64,000 bases of DNA from Pseudogulbenkiania subflava DSM 22618 (GCF_900177275.1 NZ_FXAG01000009.1:68984-132983), one strand, 5' to 3'; shown: positions 28,084 to 35,533, counted from the stretch's first letter. The notes: generated by a model from the sequence alone, not told the origin. Program-made: numbers and translations.

Positions 28084-28242
28084 CGAGCAAAACACGCAGC
28101 AGTCCCCGGCTTGGGCCGTAGCAGCGTCTTGCCGTTGCTGCACTCGTAGTAGAAGTGACCGGCGTCCGTGGGCATGGTTTCCATGCTTGGCGAAGCCGCA
28201 GTGCGGGCAGGTCAAGACGGACTCAAGAATGACGGGGCCCAT
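28084..28242 (-). pseudogene. Small Cys-rich GDCCxxCS-type protein, frameshifted and 3'-truncated
   Basis: Minus-strand reading starts MGPVILESVLTCPHCGFAKH, shifts one frame (METMPTDAGHFYYECSN), then shifts back to GDCCVFCS. Put together this is the small zinc-ribbon-like family with CPHC, ECxxC and GDCCxxCS motifs often next to mer or metal genes. One extra G near 28185 and one missing G near 28105 restore frame, and one motif Cys has become Gly. The gene then ends at the merD fusion point. Function of the family is unknown. Confidence 0.72.
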
Positions 28243-28258
28243 CGGGGACGACCCATTC

Positions 28259-28951
28259 TCAGAAGTGGTGGCGCATGCCCAACAACACCGAGGTGTCGTG
28301 GCGGTTGTTGAGGTCGTGCACAACCCCACCCTCAATCACCCATGGTCCGTCGATGTGCTGCAACCCGACCGTGAGTTGCTGGGTCATGTTCGATCCTTTG
28401 TGCCGGCGCCCGCCGAGTTCCAGCACCGACATCCACCAGGCGCGCTCGCCAGGATTCAGGCGGTATTGCCACGACAGGTCATAGCGGGCGCTGGCTGGAT
28501 TACCGTTGCCGCGTCCGACTGCCACCAGGTCGGCGTCGATTTCGTGTCGCTCGCGGAACCAGGTGGCGATCGTGCCGAGCTGCGCTCGCGCATGGCCGTC
28601 ATGATCCAGCACCGCTCCGCCGAGCAAGGACCAGCGCGCGGTGCCGACATTGGTGTCAGCCGACCAGAGCTGGTGGCGATAGAACGCCATCGGATCGCCG
28701 GCACGTTGTCCGCTGCCGCCAGCGATGCGGTATGGAAGGGCGAACATGAGGGTCTGGGTAGCGGACAGACCGTAGGCGAACTCCGTGGTGAGCTGGGTCG
28801 TATCCGCGTCGCGGTCGTGTTCCAGCAGCGGCCGCACTACACTGCCTCCCTGTTCCAACGGCAGCGCCACGAAGGCGCGCAGCCCCATGGCCGATGCGGG
28901 CAGCGCGGCCGTGCCGACGATCAGCAGCAGGGCAATGGGAATGGCCCTCAT
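28259..28951 (-). CDS. Hypothetical outer-membrane-like exported protein
   Basis: A 230-aa protein with a signal peptide (IPIALLLIVGTAALPASAMG) and a mature part of alternating strands ending in an aromatic residue (LLGMRHHF), as in outer-membrane barrels. Segments such as TTEFAYGLSATQTLMFALPYRIAGG and WMSVLELGGRRHKGS look like transmembrane beta strands. It overlaps the start of nothing but abuts the HMA gene (4-base overlap), so it belongs to the metal operon at 28-33 kb. A role in metal export across the outer membrane is only a guess. Confidence 0.7.
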   Translation of the reverse strand: MRAIPIALLLIVGTAALPASAMGLRAFVALPLEQGGSVVRPLLEHDRDADTTQLTTEFAYGLSATQTLMFALPYRIAGGSGQRAGDPMAFYRHQLWSADTNVGTARWSLLGGAVLDHDGHARAQLGTIATWFRERHEIDADLVAVGRGNGNPASARYDLSWQYRLNPGERAWWMSVLELGGRRHKGSNMTQQLTVGLQHIDGPWVIEGGVVHDLNNRHDTSVLLGMRHHF

Positions 28952-29154
28952 GGCCGGCCCTCCTCACTGTGCACGCGAGCGGCGCCTGGAGTAAAGCCGG
29001 CGTCGCGGATGATCTTCTTGTACTGCTCGATGTCGGGCTGCTGGCCGGGCTTTAGTTCGATGCGGGCGCGGTGCGCATCGAGATCGACCTCCGCCTTGGC
29101 GACTCCCGCCGTCTTGCCGAGGTTCTTTGACAAGCCGTAAACACAAAAGGGACA
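28948..29154 (-). pseudogene. HMA-domain protein, C-terminal part (split by IS110-type element)
   Basis: Encodes CPFCVYGLSKNLGKTAGVAKAEV...GFTPGAARVH, the main part of a heavy-metal-associated domain with a CPFC metal site. Its N-terminus is not adjacent but lies 1.5 kb away at 30663-30773. Joining the two restores one continuous exported HMA protein of about 106 aa. The fragment could still be translated from a TTG at 29133, but it would then lack the CPFC site. Confidence 0.87.
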
Positions 29155-29168
29155 CCCATTAGCCGGCC

Positions 29169-29559
29169 CAAGTCAAGCGAACGCACAAACCCATGGCGGC
29201 GCCAGCCGCCTGTTTTCAATCTCTTCATCCACCGCTTGCAGTTGCCGATCACGCCCGTTTCTTCAAATCATGGCTGCGACGAATCGCGCCAGACACCCAT
29301 CAGGATCAAGCGAGCGGCAATGAAACTGCCTGTCGCCCTGGCGGCTTCGCCGCCCCAGAAGAACGTTGGTGCCGCAGCGTGTCCAATGGGTTCATCACAG
29401 ACCCGTGGTTGCCGGTTCCCCGGCGCCAATCCTTGGCTGGCTCACGTTGCGGGCGATCCGCTTGTACTGCAAATCGGTGACGGCGGCACGACATCCCATT
29501 CAGACCAAATGGCTGTCACTCCAGTCCCCAAATCCGGGCTTGCCGGCCGCCGTCGTTAC
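29169..29559 (-). ncRNA. Candidate bridge (seek) RNA region of the IS110-family element
   Basis: The 390-bp non-coding segment between transposase stop and the element end has no gene. In IS1111-type elements the guide RNA that pairs with donor and target DNA is encoded downstream of the transposase, exactly this position. No RNA fold was computed, so the extent is only the region. Confidence 0.45.
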
Positions 29560-30573
29560 TCATGCAAAGCAGCGCGTCACGTCAAACGGTTTGCGCTCCT
29601 TCAGAATGTGGAAGCAGGCTCGCGCCAGCTTGTGCGCCAGCGCCTTGATCGCCACCACGTTGTTGGTCTTCGCCTTCTTCCGTTCGTAGAAACGCTTCGC
29701 TTCGGCGCAGTAGCGCAGCGCAAAGTTGGCCGCCTCGACGAACGCCCAGGCCAGGTACTTGTTGCCGTTCTTGGTGTTCCCCTCTCCTTTTTTCTTGCCG
29801 TTGCTGGTGCGCACGCTGTCGACGCAGCGGGCGTAGGAAGCAAAGTTGCCGGCGGCGGCAAAGCGATCAATCGGTCCCGTTTCGAGCAGGATCGTGGTTG
29901 CCAGCACCTGGCCGATGCCCGGCACGCTGGTGAGGAGTCCGTACTCCGTTCGCGCCCCCACCTTTTCTTGCAGACGCTTTTCAAGAAGATCGATTTGCGC
30001 GGAAAGCGTGGCAATGACCGCCACGTTGGTTTTGACCGCCAGCGCCACATCTTCCGGCCAGGGCATTCGATCGACGGCATCGGCCGTCAATTGCTTCACT
30101 TGATTGCTGCTGATACGGGCACTCTGTTGGCGGGCGGTGATGTTCTCGACAGCAAGGATGTGCGTGGTGCGACTGCGCACCAGTTGCATGCGCTTCCTGG
30201 CCAGATCACGCACGGCGCGTTGCTCCGGCGCCAGGATCGTTCCCGTCGGCAGAATCCCCAGCCGCAGCAGGTGTGCAAGGTAGCGCGCATCGGTTTCGTC
30301 GCCGCTGTGCTTGAGTCCTTCGTATTTCTTGATTGCCGTGGTGTTGGCCAGATGCACTTTGAAGCCCGCCGCTTGCAAACCATCGACCAGCCAGTACCAG
30401 TTGAAGGTCGATTCGACCACGACCCCCGCCAACTCCTCGCGCCAGGGCGAGAGCAATGCCAGAATCTTCGCCAAGTCGTTGGGCAACCGTTTCTCCGCCA
30501 CGACTCGGTCTTCTTCATCCGTCACGGTCACCACACTGTTGTTCGAGTGCAGGTCAATTCCGCTATATTTCAT
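29560..30573 (-). CDS. IS110-family transposase (DEDD recombinase)
   Basis: A 337-aa enzyme with an N-terminal RuvC-like DEDD domain (YSGIDLHSNNSVVTV with the first Asp, VVVESTFNWYWLV, GDETDARYLAHLL) and the C-terminal Transposase_20 domain (LTSVPGIGQVLATTILLETGPIDRF, ASYARCVDSVRTSNGKKKG containing the catalytic Ser). The start at 30573 has GGAGG six bases before; in-frame codons upstream are outside the family. The frame is intact. Confidence 0.94.
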   Translation of the reverse strand: MKYSGIDLHSNNSVVTVTDEEDRVVAEKRLPNDLAKILALLSPWREELAGVVVESTFNWYWLVDGLQAAGFKVHLANTTAIKKYEGLKHSGDETDARYLAHLLRLGILPTGTILAPEQRAVRDLARKRMQLVRSRTTHILAVENITARQQSARISSNQVKQLTADAVDRMPWPEDVALAVKTNVAVIATLSAQIDLLEKRLQEKVGARTEYGLLTSVPGIGQVLATTILLETGPIDRFAAAGNFASYARCVDSVRTSNGKKKGEGNTKNGNKYLAWAFVEAANFALRYCAEAKRFYERKKAKTNNVVAIKALAHKLARACFHILKERKPFDVTRCFA

Positions 30574-30662
30574 TTCCGGCCTCCGATGGTTATTGCAAGT
30601 TCGCAAACTCACTTTAACCCCGCCGCAACTGCGGCGGCGGGAGGCCGGCTAGATGATTTTCA

Positions 30663-30773
30663 GGTCAGGCCCTGCACGTCGATGTCCACGACCTGTATCG
30701 GTGTGCCCCAGGCCAGCAGCGGTAGCCATAGGGCCAGGCCAGCCAATCCCGCTTTCAATGTCAACTTGCGCAT
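30663..30773 (-). pseudogene. HMA-domain protein, N-terminal part
   Basis: Encodes the signal peptide and first strand MRKLTLKAGLAGLALW...TPIQVVDIDVQGLT, then runs into the insertion sequence and stops at TGA (30660-30662). It is the missing front of the HMA protein at 28948-29154. An AGGTTCC/GGAGG context upstream and the adjacent MerT-like gene place it in the metal operon. Confidence 0.87.
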
Positions 30774-30804
30774 GGGAACCTCCATCGCTTTCACCACCAG
30801 TGGT

Positions 30805-31230
30805 TCAGTAGCCCAGCCAGATGCGTATCGGCAAGGCGAGATAGGCCGTGAGGAAGCCGATGCCCCAGATGGCGAGCGACAGCCAGAACAGGCGCACGCT
30901 CAGGCGCTGTGCTCGCTGACAGGCCGCGGCCAGGGTTGGATCGGCCGGGCAGGCTCGACCTGTGCGAAAAGTGGCATAGCCGGCCAACGCCAGAAGCATG
31001 GCCGAACCGGCGAACAGCCAGGCTTTGTGCGCAGCCAGGGTGACCAACAGGGGGAGCGCACTGGTCATCGTGGCCACGGTCGCGCCGAGGCCGATGGAAA
31101 CCAGCAGGATCGGCACCGCACAGCAGACCAAGGTGCCCGACGACGACAGCAGCGCAAGCCAGTGTAGCGTCGTGCCCCGCGCAGTGGATTCCGAGGGGGA
31201 GCTGGATGGGTGCGCTTGGCCAGATGTCAT
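30805..31230 (-). CDS. MerT-like small membrane transport protein
   Basis: A 141-aa protein with a vicinal cysteine pair in the first helix (SGTLVCCAVPILLVSIGLGATVATM), as in mercuric transporters, and three further hydrophobic segments with cysteines in a loop (RACPADPTLAAACQRA). The start MTSGQAHPSS at 31230 lies nine bases after the preceding gene. Probably moves a thiophilic metal ion such as Hg, Cu or Cd across the inner membrane; which one cannot be told. Confidence 0.75.
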   Translation of the reverse strand: MTSGQAHPSSSPSESTARGTTLHWLALLSSSGTLVCCAVPILLVSIGLGATVATMTSALPLLVTLAAHKAWLFAGSAMLLALAGYATFRTGRACPADPTLAAACQRAQRLSVRLFWLSLAIWGIGFLTAYLALPIRIWLGY

Positions 31231-31238
31231 GATCGCTC

Positions 31239-31934
31239 CTATCCCGCCAGCGCCGGCACGAAAACAAAGTAGGCGTTGAGCAGGTAGAGGCCGGTGAACA
31301 TCAGCAGGATGCCCCCTGCCAGCTCGAAAGATCGCCGGAAACGCCCCAGCGGTCTCAGCTGTTCCATCCACCCCACCGCCGAGGCCGCAAGCGCAAGCGG
31401 AATGGCGCGCCCCACGGCAAAACTGGCCAGCATTGCCATCCCCAGAACGGGAGAGCCGCCAGCGGCCGAAGCGCCCAGCAGCACGACCAGCGCCGGCGTG
31501 CACGCCGGGTAGACTGCAACCGAGAACGGCACACCCAAGGCGAACGCCCCCCACGCCGTTTTGGCGCGCGCGGCTTTGAATCCGAAGGCAGGCAGGGAAA
31601 GCTTGAACCATCCGGTCCACAGCAGACCCAGCCCGATCAGCCACGGCCCGAGAACGAGCCCCCAGTAACGGCCCACCAGCGTCTCTACCCACTGACCGCC
31701 GAAACCGGCCAGCAGGCCGAGCAGCGCGTGCGCGCCAATCATGCCGGCGAGGAACATCAGGCCGTAGCGGGCGGCGTCCTTCGGTGACCTGGCACGGATC
31801 ACATAGGCGAGCGGCACCGGAAGCGCCGCGAGCACCAAGGGATTGAGGCTGAAGAACAGGCCCGCCAGCAGGCTGACGCCGCTTGCGCCCAAGGCGCCCT
31901 GCGCCACGGCCTGCCGCAGTGCTTCAAGCTCCAT
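31239..31934 (-). CDS. CcdA/DsbD-like thiol electron-transfer membrane protein
   Basis: A 231-aa protein with six to seven membrane helices. FFSLNPLVLAALPVPLAYVIRA and the second half VYPACTPALVVLLGASAAGGSPVLGMAMLASFAVGRAIPL match the CcdA/cytochrome c biogenesis transmembrane family. Only one conserved Cys (PACTP) is obvious, whereas electron-carrying CcdA uses two, so its redox role is uncertain. It overlaps the thioredoxin-like gene by 11 bp, an arrangement suggesting delivery of reducing power to periplasmic metal-binding thiols. Confidence 0.75.
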   Translation of the reverse strand: MELEALRQAVAQGALGASGVSLLAGLFFSLNPLVLAALPVPLAYVIRARSPKDAARYGLMFLAGMIGAHALLGLLAGFGGQWVETLVGRYWGLVLGPWLIGLGLLWTGWFKLSLPAFGFKAARAKTAWGAFALGVPFSVAVYPACTPALVVLLGASAAGGSPVLGMAMLASFAVGRAIPLALAASAVGWMEQLRPLGRFRRSFELAGGILLMFTGLYLLNAYFVFVPALAG

Positions 31935-32193
31935 GACCCTGCACTCCCCGGCGATGCCGTAATTCGGTTGCGAGCTGTGTGGGTGTGGGCAGCGTGGTGA
32001 ACACCAGTTGGCCGTCGATGGCGAGCGCCGGCAGCGTCAACACGCCCAGTTCGACCGCGCGGTCGAGCGAGTCGAGCACGTTGATTTCACACCACTCCAC
32101 GCCTGTCGCGGCCATTTCGGCGGCAGCCTCGAGATCGGCCTTCGTGGCGGTGCACTTGGTGCAACCCGGCGCATAGAACAGTTCGACTTTCAC
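31924..32193 (-). CDS. Thioredoxin-like small protein (CxxC)
   Basis: An 89-aa glutaredoxin/thioredoxin-fold protein: MKVELFYAPGCTKCTATKADLE has the redox or metal site CTKC, and LGVLTLPALAIDGQLVFTTLPT holds the cis-Pro. No signal peptide, so cytoplasmic. It overlaps both neighbours by 4 and 11 bp, so it is part of one translationally coupled operon. Confidence 0.8.
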   Translation of the reverse strand: MKVELFYAPGCTKCTATKADLEAAAEMAATGVEWCEINVLDSLDRAVELGVLTLPALAIDGQLVFTTLPTPTQLATELRHRRGVQGHGA

Positions 32194-32612
32194 GACGCAC
32201 GCTCCATGTCGTCATCGACCTGTTCCAAGGCGGCCAGGATCGGGCAGTCATCGACTGACTGCGTGCCGTCGGCACATTCGGCGATCAGCCGGTCGAGCGC
32301 GGCGGACATCACCTGCATGGCGCGAATCTTGGTTGCAAGCTGAAGCTTCTTCTCGATGGCGCGCTGCCGCACATCGTTGCAACAGGCTCTGTCGCTCTGG
32401 CGTAGATGCAGCAACTCGCGGATTTCCGTCAGCGTGAAGCCGCAGGCCTGGGCGTGCTGAATGAAGCGGACGCGGCGCACCGCATCCTCCTCATACAGTC
32501 GGTAGCCGCTGTCGGTCTTGGCTGCGGGGGCGATCAACCCCTCGCGCTCATAGTAGCGCAGCGCGTCCACGCTGATGTCGCCCGCCTGGGCCAGCTTGCC
32601 AATGGTCAACAT
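32190..32612 (-). CDS. MerR-family metal-responsive regulator
   Basis: A 140-aa regulator: winged helix (MLTIGKLAQAGDISVDALRYYEREGLIAPAAKTDSGYRLY), dimer helix, and C-terminal metal-binding region with cysteines in RACCNDVRQ and CADGTQSVDDCPIL. The latter spacing resembles ZntR/CadR/PbrR-type regulators more than MerR proper. It lies second in its own operon, behind a MerR-type promoter at 32948-32979. Inducing metal unknown (Zn, Cd, Pb or Hg are the candidates). Confidence 0.85.
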   Translation of the reverse strand: MLTIGKLAQAGDISVDALRYYEREGLIAPAAKTDSGYRLYEEDAVRRVRFIQHAQACGFTLTEIRELLHLRQSDRACCNDVRQRAIEKKLQLATKIRAMQVMSAALDRLIAECADGTQSVDDCPILAALEQVDDDMERAS

Positions 32613-32622
32613 AGCGCAGCGC

Positions 32623-32886
32623 TCAAGGCTGACCCAGACCGGCAGCGCGCAGACTCGCTTCGTCTATGCCGCGTCCTGCGCAACAGCCGGCCAGTTGACC
32701 ATTGATCGCCACGGCCGGTACCGAGCGCACGCCGAGCGCCTTGGCCTGCTTTGCCACGGCGACATCGCGCATGTCGAGCACATCGACCTCGCACGACGGG
32801 CAGGCCAGCCCTTGCACCAGGGACACGACGTCTGTGAAGGTCGGGCAACCGGCGCTGAACACTTCCACCTTGCGTTTCATTGACAT
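32623..32886 (-). CDS. Thioredoxin-like small protein (CPT)
   Basis: An 87-aa thioredoxin-fold protein starting MSMKRKVEVFSAGCPTFTDVV; the usual second cysteine of CxxC is replaced (CPTF), while CPSC and CC pairs occur later (ACPSCEVDVL, AGCCAG). AAGGAG is seven bases before the ATG. First gene of the metal operon and directly behind the MerR-type promoter, so it is probably the most strongly expressed product. Confidence 0.77.
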   Translation of the reverse strand: MSMKRKVEVFSAGCPTFTDVVSLVQGLACPSCEVDVLDMRDVAVAKQAKALGVRSVPAVAINGQLAGCCAGRGIDEASLRAAGLGQP

Positions 32887-32947
32887 TTCCAGGCTCCTTC
32901 AATCATGGGGTAGGATCACGCGGAGATGCCACGTTCCCCACGCTTGA

Positions 32948-32979
32948 AGGATAAACCTTGGAGTAAGCTCCAGGGTCAA
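32948..32979 (-). promoter_or_regulatory. MerR-type promoter of the thiol/metal operon
   Basis: On the minus strand TTGACC (32979-32974) is followed by the dyad CCCTGGAG-N4-CTCCAAGG and a -10-like TATCCT with a 20-bp spacer (19 bp to TTATCC). Long spacer plus central dyad is the hallmark of MerR-family activation. The -35 overlaps the stop codon of the DoxX gene. Confidence 0.85.
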
Positions 32980-33527
32980 GTGGATTTTTCCTGCGGATTT
33001 TCCTTGTCGCCGGTGAGTGGAAAGCGATCATCGTGGCGCAGCCAACGTGGCATAACCCAGCGCTGTAGGGCGGCATCGATCGACAGTTTGCCCGGGCCGT
33101 AAACGGTCAGCGCGAGCAGCATCATGCCCCAGATCTTGTGGTCGACGAAGCCGTTGCCCCAGAAATCGGCCCAGATGCCGTTTGGCCACAGTTCCGGGTA
33201 CGAGATCACGGCGACGATGTTGTAGACGAACAGGAAGGCTGCAGCCGGTCTGCCCAGCAGGCCAAGCCCGAGCAACCATGGGAACACCAGTTCGATAAAG
33301 GTGCCGAGTGGCGCTGCAAACTCCGGCGGCAACAGGGGGACGTGGTATTCGTTTTGGAATAGCGCCAGGGTGCTGTCCGGGTCATCCCACTTCACCACGC
33401 CGGCGCGCCAGAAGGCGAGCGCCACCCAGAGACGGAATAGCAGCAAACTTAATGGTGCGGCCTGCTCCAGGCAGCCGACCAGGCGCCCATAGCTGTCGGC
33501 AACTGACTGAATCCAGTGTTTCATCAT
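32976..33527 (-). CDS. DoxX-family membrane protein (bufferin-cluster BufD-type)
   Basis: A 183-aa protein with four hydrophobic helices and the DoxX pattern LFRLWVALAFWRAGVVKWDDPDSTLALFQNEYHVPLLPPEFAAPLGTFIELVFPWLLGLGLLGR. Last gene of the bufA1-bufB-bufC-doxX set; its ATG overlaps the bufC stop by four bases. DoxX-type subunits in these clusters are thought to pass electrons to the quinone pool, but the exact role is not established. Confidence 0.87.
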   Translation of the reverse strand: MMKHWIQSVADSYGRLVGCLEQAAPLSLLLFRLWVALAFWRAGVVKWDDPDSTLALFQNEYHVPLLPPEFAAPLGTFIELVFPWLLGLGLLGRPAAAFLFVYNIVAVISYPELWPNGIWADFWGNGFVDHKIWGMMLLALTVYGPGKLSIDAALQRWVMPRWLRHDDRFPLTGDKENPQEKST

Positions 33528-34315
33528 GATCTCCCTTGTTCAATATGAGCATCGATCAGCAGACCGTTCTGCAAGAGCAGGTGCAGGTGCGCCGCCAGGT
33601 CGAAGGCAGGGTCCTGCGCATGCGCCTTGTCGATTACCATGCCTAGCGGCATTCCCAACAACAGTCCGGCGATGAAGCAACCTCCGCCGGGTAAGATGGT
33701 TTGCATCGCAATCTGCGTGTCGCTGCGCCAGAGCAACACTGTTTGGCCATGCCCGCCCAGTTGCAGCCGATCCTGGCTGTCGGCCTCCTGGCAAAAGCGC
33801 CAGATGTCGAGGATCGGATAGCGGCTGTCGATCAGATGAACGCTGGGGTGGAGCACGAACACGGTTCTGGCCAACTCGTCTTCCGACCGCTCGGTCAAGC
33901 GCCCCGGTGCAAGCGGCGTGGCCTCCGCCGCCAGGTAAGCCAGCTGGCGCGCCCATTCCAAGCGGGCGATGTCGGCTAGGTACGGCAGTTCGGCGGTTTC
34001 CGGTATGGCCGCCAGGAAGTCCGGGAACGCCGCGCCGTAGTCTTGCAGATTGCTGCTTTGCGATGGCACGGCCGCGATATAGCGGGCAGCCACACCATCA
34101 AAGCAGTCTTCCCCAACCAGGCGCAGTACCGACGGATAGCTGGTCTTCAGCGCACTGCCCAGCGTGTTGAACACCATATTGCGGTAGATCTGCAGGCGCT
34201 CATCGGCAGTCAGACCGTGCGGTGCGACCCACGGCGCGATCCCGGCCGGATCGCCGGTGAACACACTACGGCTGAAGGCGCGCTGCAACTCAAGCAAGGA
34301 CGGGGCGGTAGTCAC
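33524..34315 (-). CDS. DUF2063 bufferin-modification partner protein (BufC-type)
   Basis: A 263-aa protein beginning LLELQRAFSRSVFTGDPAGIAPWV and LTADERLQIYRNMVFNTLGSALKTSYPSVLRLVGEDCFDGVAARYIAA, the hallmark of the putative DNA-binding-like DUF2063 domain. It is the obligate partner of MNIO (DUF692) enzymes, presumably presenting the precursor peptide. It overlaps bufB by 26 bp and doxX by four. Confidence 0.88.
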   Translation of the reverse strand: MTTAPSLLELQRAFSRSVFTGDPAGIAPWVAPHGLTADERLQIYRNMVFNTLGSALKTSYPSVLRLVGEDCFDGVAARYIAAVPSQSSNLQDYGAAFPDFLAAIPETAELPYLADIARLEWARQLAYLAAEATPLAPGRLTERSEDELARTVFVLHPSVHLIDSRYPILDIWRFCQEADSQDRLQLGGHGQTVLLWRSDTQIAMQTILPGGGCFIAGLLLGMPLGMVIDKAHAQDPAFDLAAHLHLLLQNGLLIDAHIEQGRS

Positions 34316-35153
34316 GGAGGATCTCCTCGGCCAGTCGGGCTTCGTCCTGCAGGACCGCGAACGCCGGCAGATCCTGATCCCACTCGATCAGCGTCGGCTT
34401 GGCGCCCAATAGGCGCACCGCCTCGCGGTATAGCGCCCACACCGCCGCGTCGACGCGGCGACTATGGGTATCGATCAGCAAGGGCACCGGCAAACCCTCT
34501 TTGCGGCTGAATCCGGCCAAATGCATCTCGCCAACCGCGTGCGCTGGGATGGCATGCAGATATTCCTGCGGGTCAAAGCCATGGTTGACGCTGTTGACGT
34601 AGACGTTGTTGACGTCAAACAGCAGGCCACAACCGCTGCGCTCGGCCAGGGCGACCAGAAATTCCCATTCCGGAATGGTCGAGTGCCGATAACTCAGATA
34701 ACTCGACACGTTCTCGATCAGAATCTGCCGCCCCAGAAACTCCTGAGTCTCCAGGACGCACTCGATCATCAGATCCAGCGCTTCCTCGGTATAGGGAAGG
34801 GGAAGCAGTTCGTTCAGGCTGTGCCCGTCGACTGCGCCCCAACACAAATGTTCCGAGACTTGGCCGGGGTCTATGTGATCGACAAGCCGGCCGAGTTTGG
34901 CCAGGTGATCGTGCTGGAGCCCGCTGGCCGATCCCAGGTGCAATCCGACGCCGTGCAGGCTGATGGGGTAGTCGCGCCGCACCCCCTCCAGCACGGACAA
35001 CAGCTCGCCGCCGGCACCGAAGAAGTTCTCGCTATGCACTTCGAACCACGGCACGGACGGCCGCTCGGCCAGCACTTGGGCAAAGTGTATGGGTCGCAGG
35101 CCGATACCGGCGTGCGCCGGAATTTCAGTGTTCGGCAACGTGGCGGCGAGCAT
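34290..35153 (-). CDS. MNIO-family (DUF692) peptide-modifying enzyme (BufB-type)
   Basis: A 287-aa multinuclear non-heme iron oxygenase with a TIM-barrel: PAHAGIGLRPIHFAQVLAERPSVPWFEVHSENFF, SLHGVGLHLGSA, HLCWGAVDGH, LIENVSSYL, LFDVNNVYVN and VGEMHLAGF contribute the His/Asp/Glu/Asn iron ligands typical of UPF0276. Such enzymes oxidise cysteines of their precursor peptide (here BufA1) to heterocycles. The start at 35153 has AAGGAGG in front; longer in-frame readings run through bufA1 and are rejected. Confidence 0.92.
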   Translation of the reverse strand: MLAATLPNTEIPAHAGIGLRPIHFAQVLAERPSVPWFEVHSENFFGAGGELLSVLEGVRRDYPISLHGVGLHLGSASGLQHDHLAKLGRLVDHIDPGQVSEHLCWGAVDGHSLNELLPLPYTEEALDLMIECVLETQEFLGRQILIENVSSYLSYRHSTIPEWEFLVALAERSGCGLLFDVNNVYVNSVNHGFDPQEYLHAIPAHAVGEMHLAGFSRKEGLPVPLLIDTHSRRVDAAVWALYREAVRLLGAKPTLIEWDQDLPAFAVLQDEARLAEEILRDYRPVLA

Positions 35154-35164
35154 CGGCGGCCTCC

Positions 35165-35440
35165 TTACGATTCTTTCGGCTTGGTCGAACCGCCTTCGAT
35201 CTTGTTGCACAGGCCGGCCGGCATCGCCACGAACGAATTCGGGTCGCGCGCCTTGGTGGCCTGGCCGGCGCAGGAGTGGCCAGGCGCCTTGCAGTCGTTC
35301 TTGTAGGCGGCGTTGACGCCGTAACACTGTTCCATTTTCTTCTCGGGCTGTTCCATCTTCTTCTCTGCGGCCTGGCCGCCTGCGGCCAGACCAATCAAAC
35401 TCAGTGCCAAGGCAGCCTTGATGACATTTTGCGATTGCAT
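35165..35440 (-). CDS. Bufferin precursor, DUF2282 (BufA1-type)
   Basis: A 91-aa exported peptide: signal sequence (VIKAALALSLIGLAAGGQAAE) and a core with exactly four cysteines at 39, 50, 57 and 78 (EQCYGVN, KNDCKAPGHSC, LCNK), the DUF2282 layout. In characterised bufferins MNIO-modified cysteines bind copper in the periplasm. It is the first gene of the operon and sits 40 bp after an ECF-type promoter. A doubled EKKMEQ/PEKKMEQ motif lies before the first core Cys. Confidence 0.9.
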   Translation of the reverse strand: MQSQNVIKAALALSLIGLAAGGQAAEKKMEQPEKKMEQCYGVNAAYKNDCKAPGHSCAGQATKARDPNSFVAMPAGLCNKIEGGSTKPKES

Positions 35441-35480
35441 GGTGGTCTCCTGTTGGATGTCCGGAATATTCCGGTGCCGA

Positions 35481-35511
35481 CTTAGTCGCGTGGCCTGCAG
35501 GATCCATTACA
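35481..35511 (-). promoter_or_regulatory. ECF-type promoter for bufA1-bufB-bufC-doxX
   Basis: TGTAA (35511-35507), 18 bp, CGACTAAG (35488-35481). The same boxes with the same spacing precede five other units between 36 and 41.5 kb. The -10 box lies 40 bp before the bufA1 start. Confidence 0.82.
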
Positions 35512-35533
35512 CGGATGCGTCGGCACGCAACTT

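Larger units (their letters stand above)
29155..30662 (-). mobile_element. IS110-family (IS1111-type) insertion sequence in the HMA gene
   Basis: A 1508-bp insert that splits an HMA protein gene between its Thr and CPFC codons, so the boundaries are known from the interrupted gene. Subterminal inverted repeats TAGCCGGCC (29160-29168) and GGCCGGCTA (30643-30651) are those expected of the IS1111 subgroup. One transposase gene on the minus strand; the longer non-coding end (about 390 bp) is downstream of it. No target duplication is seen, as usual for the family. Confidence 0.87.

Noticed and set aside
29236..31167. 643-codon plus-strand frame across the IS110-type element and MerT-like gene
   Set aside because: Antisense to the transposase and crosses the known insertion boundary at 30662, so it cannot be an old gene.
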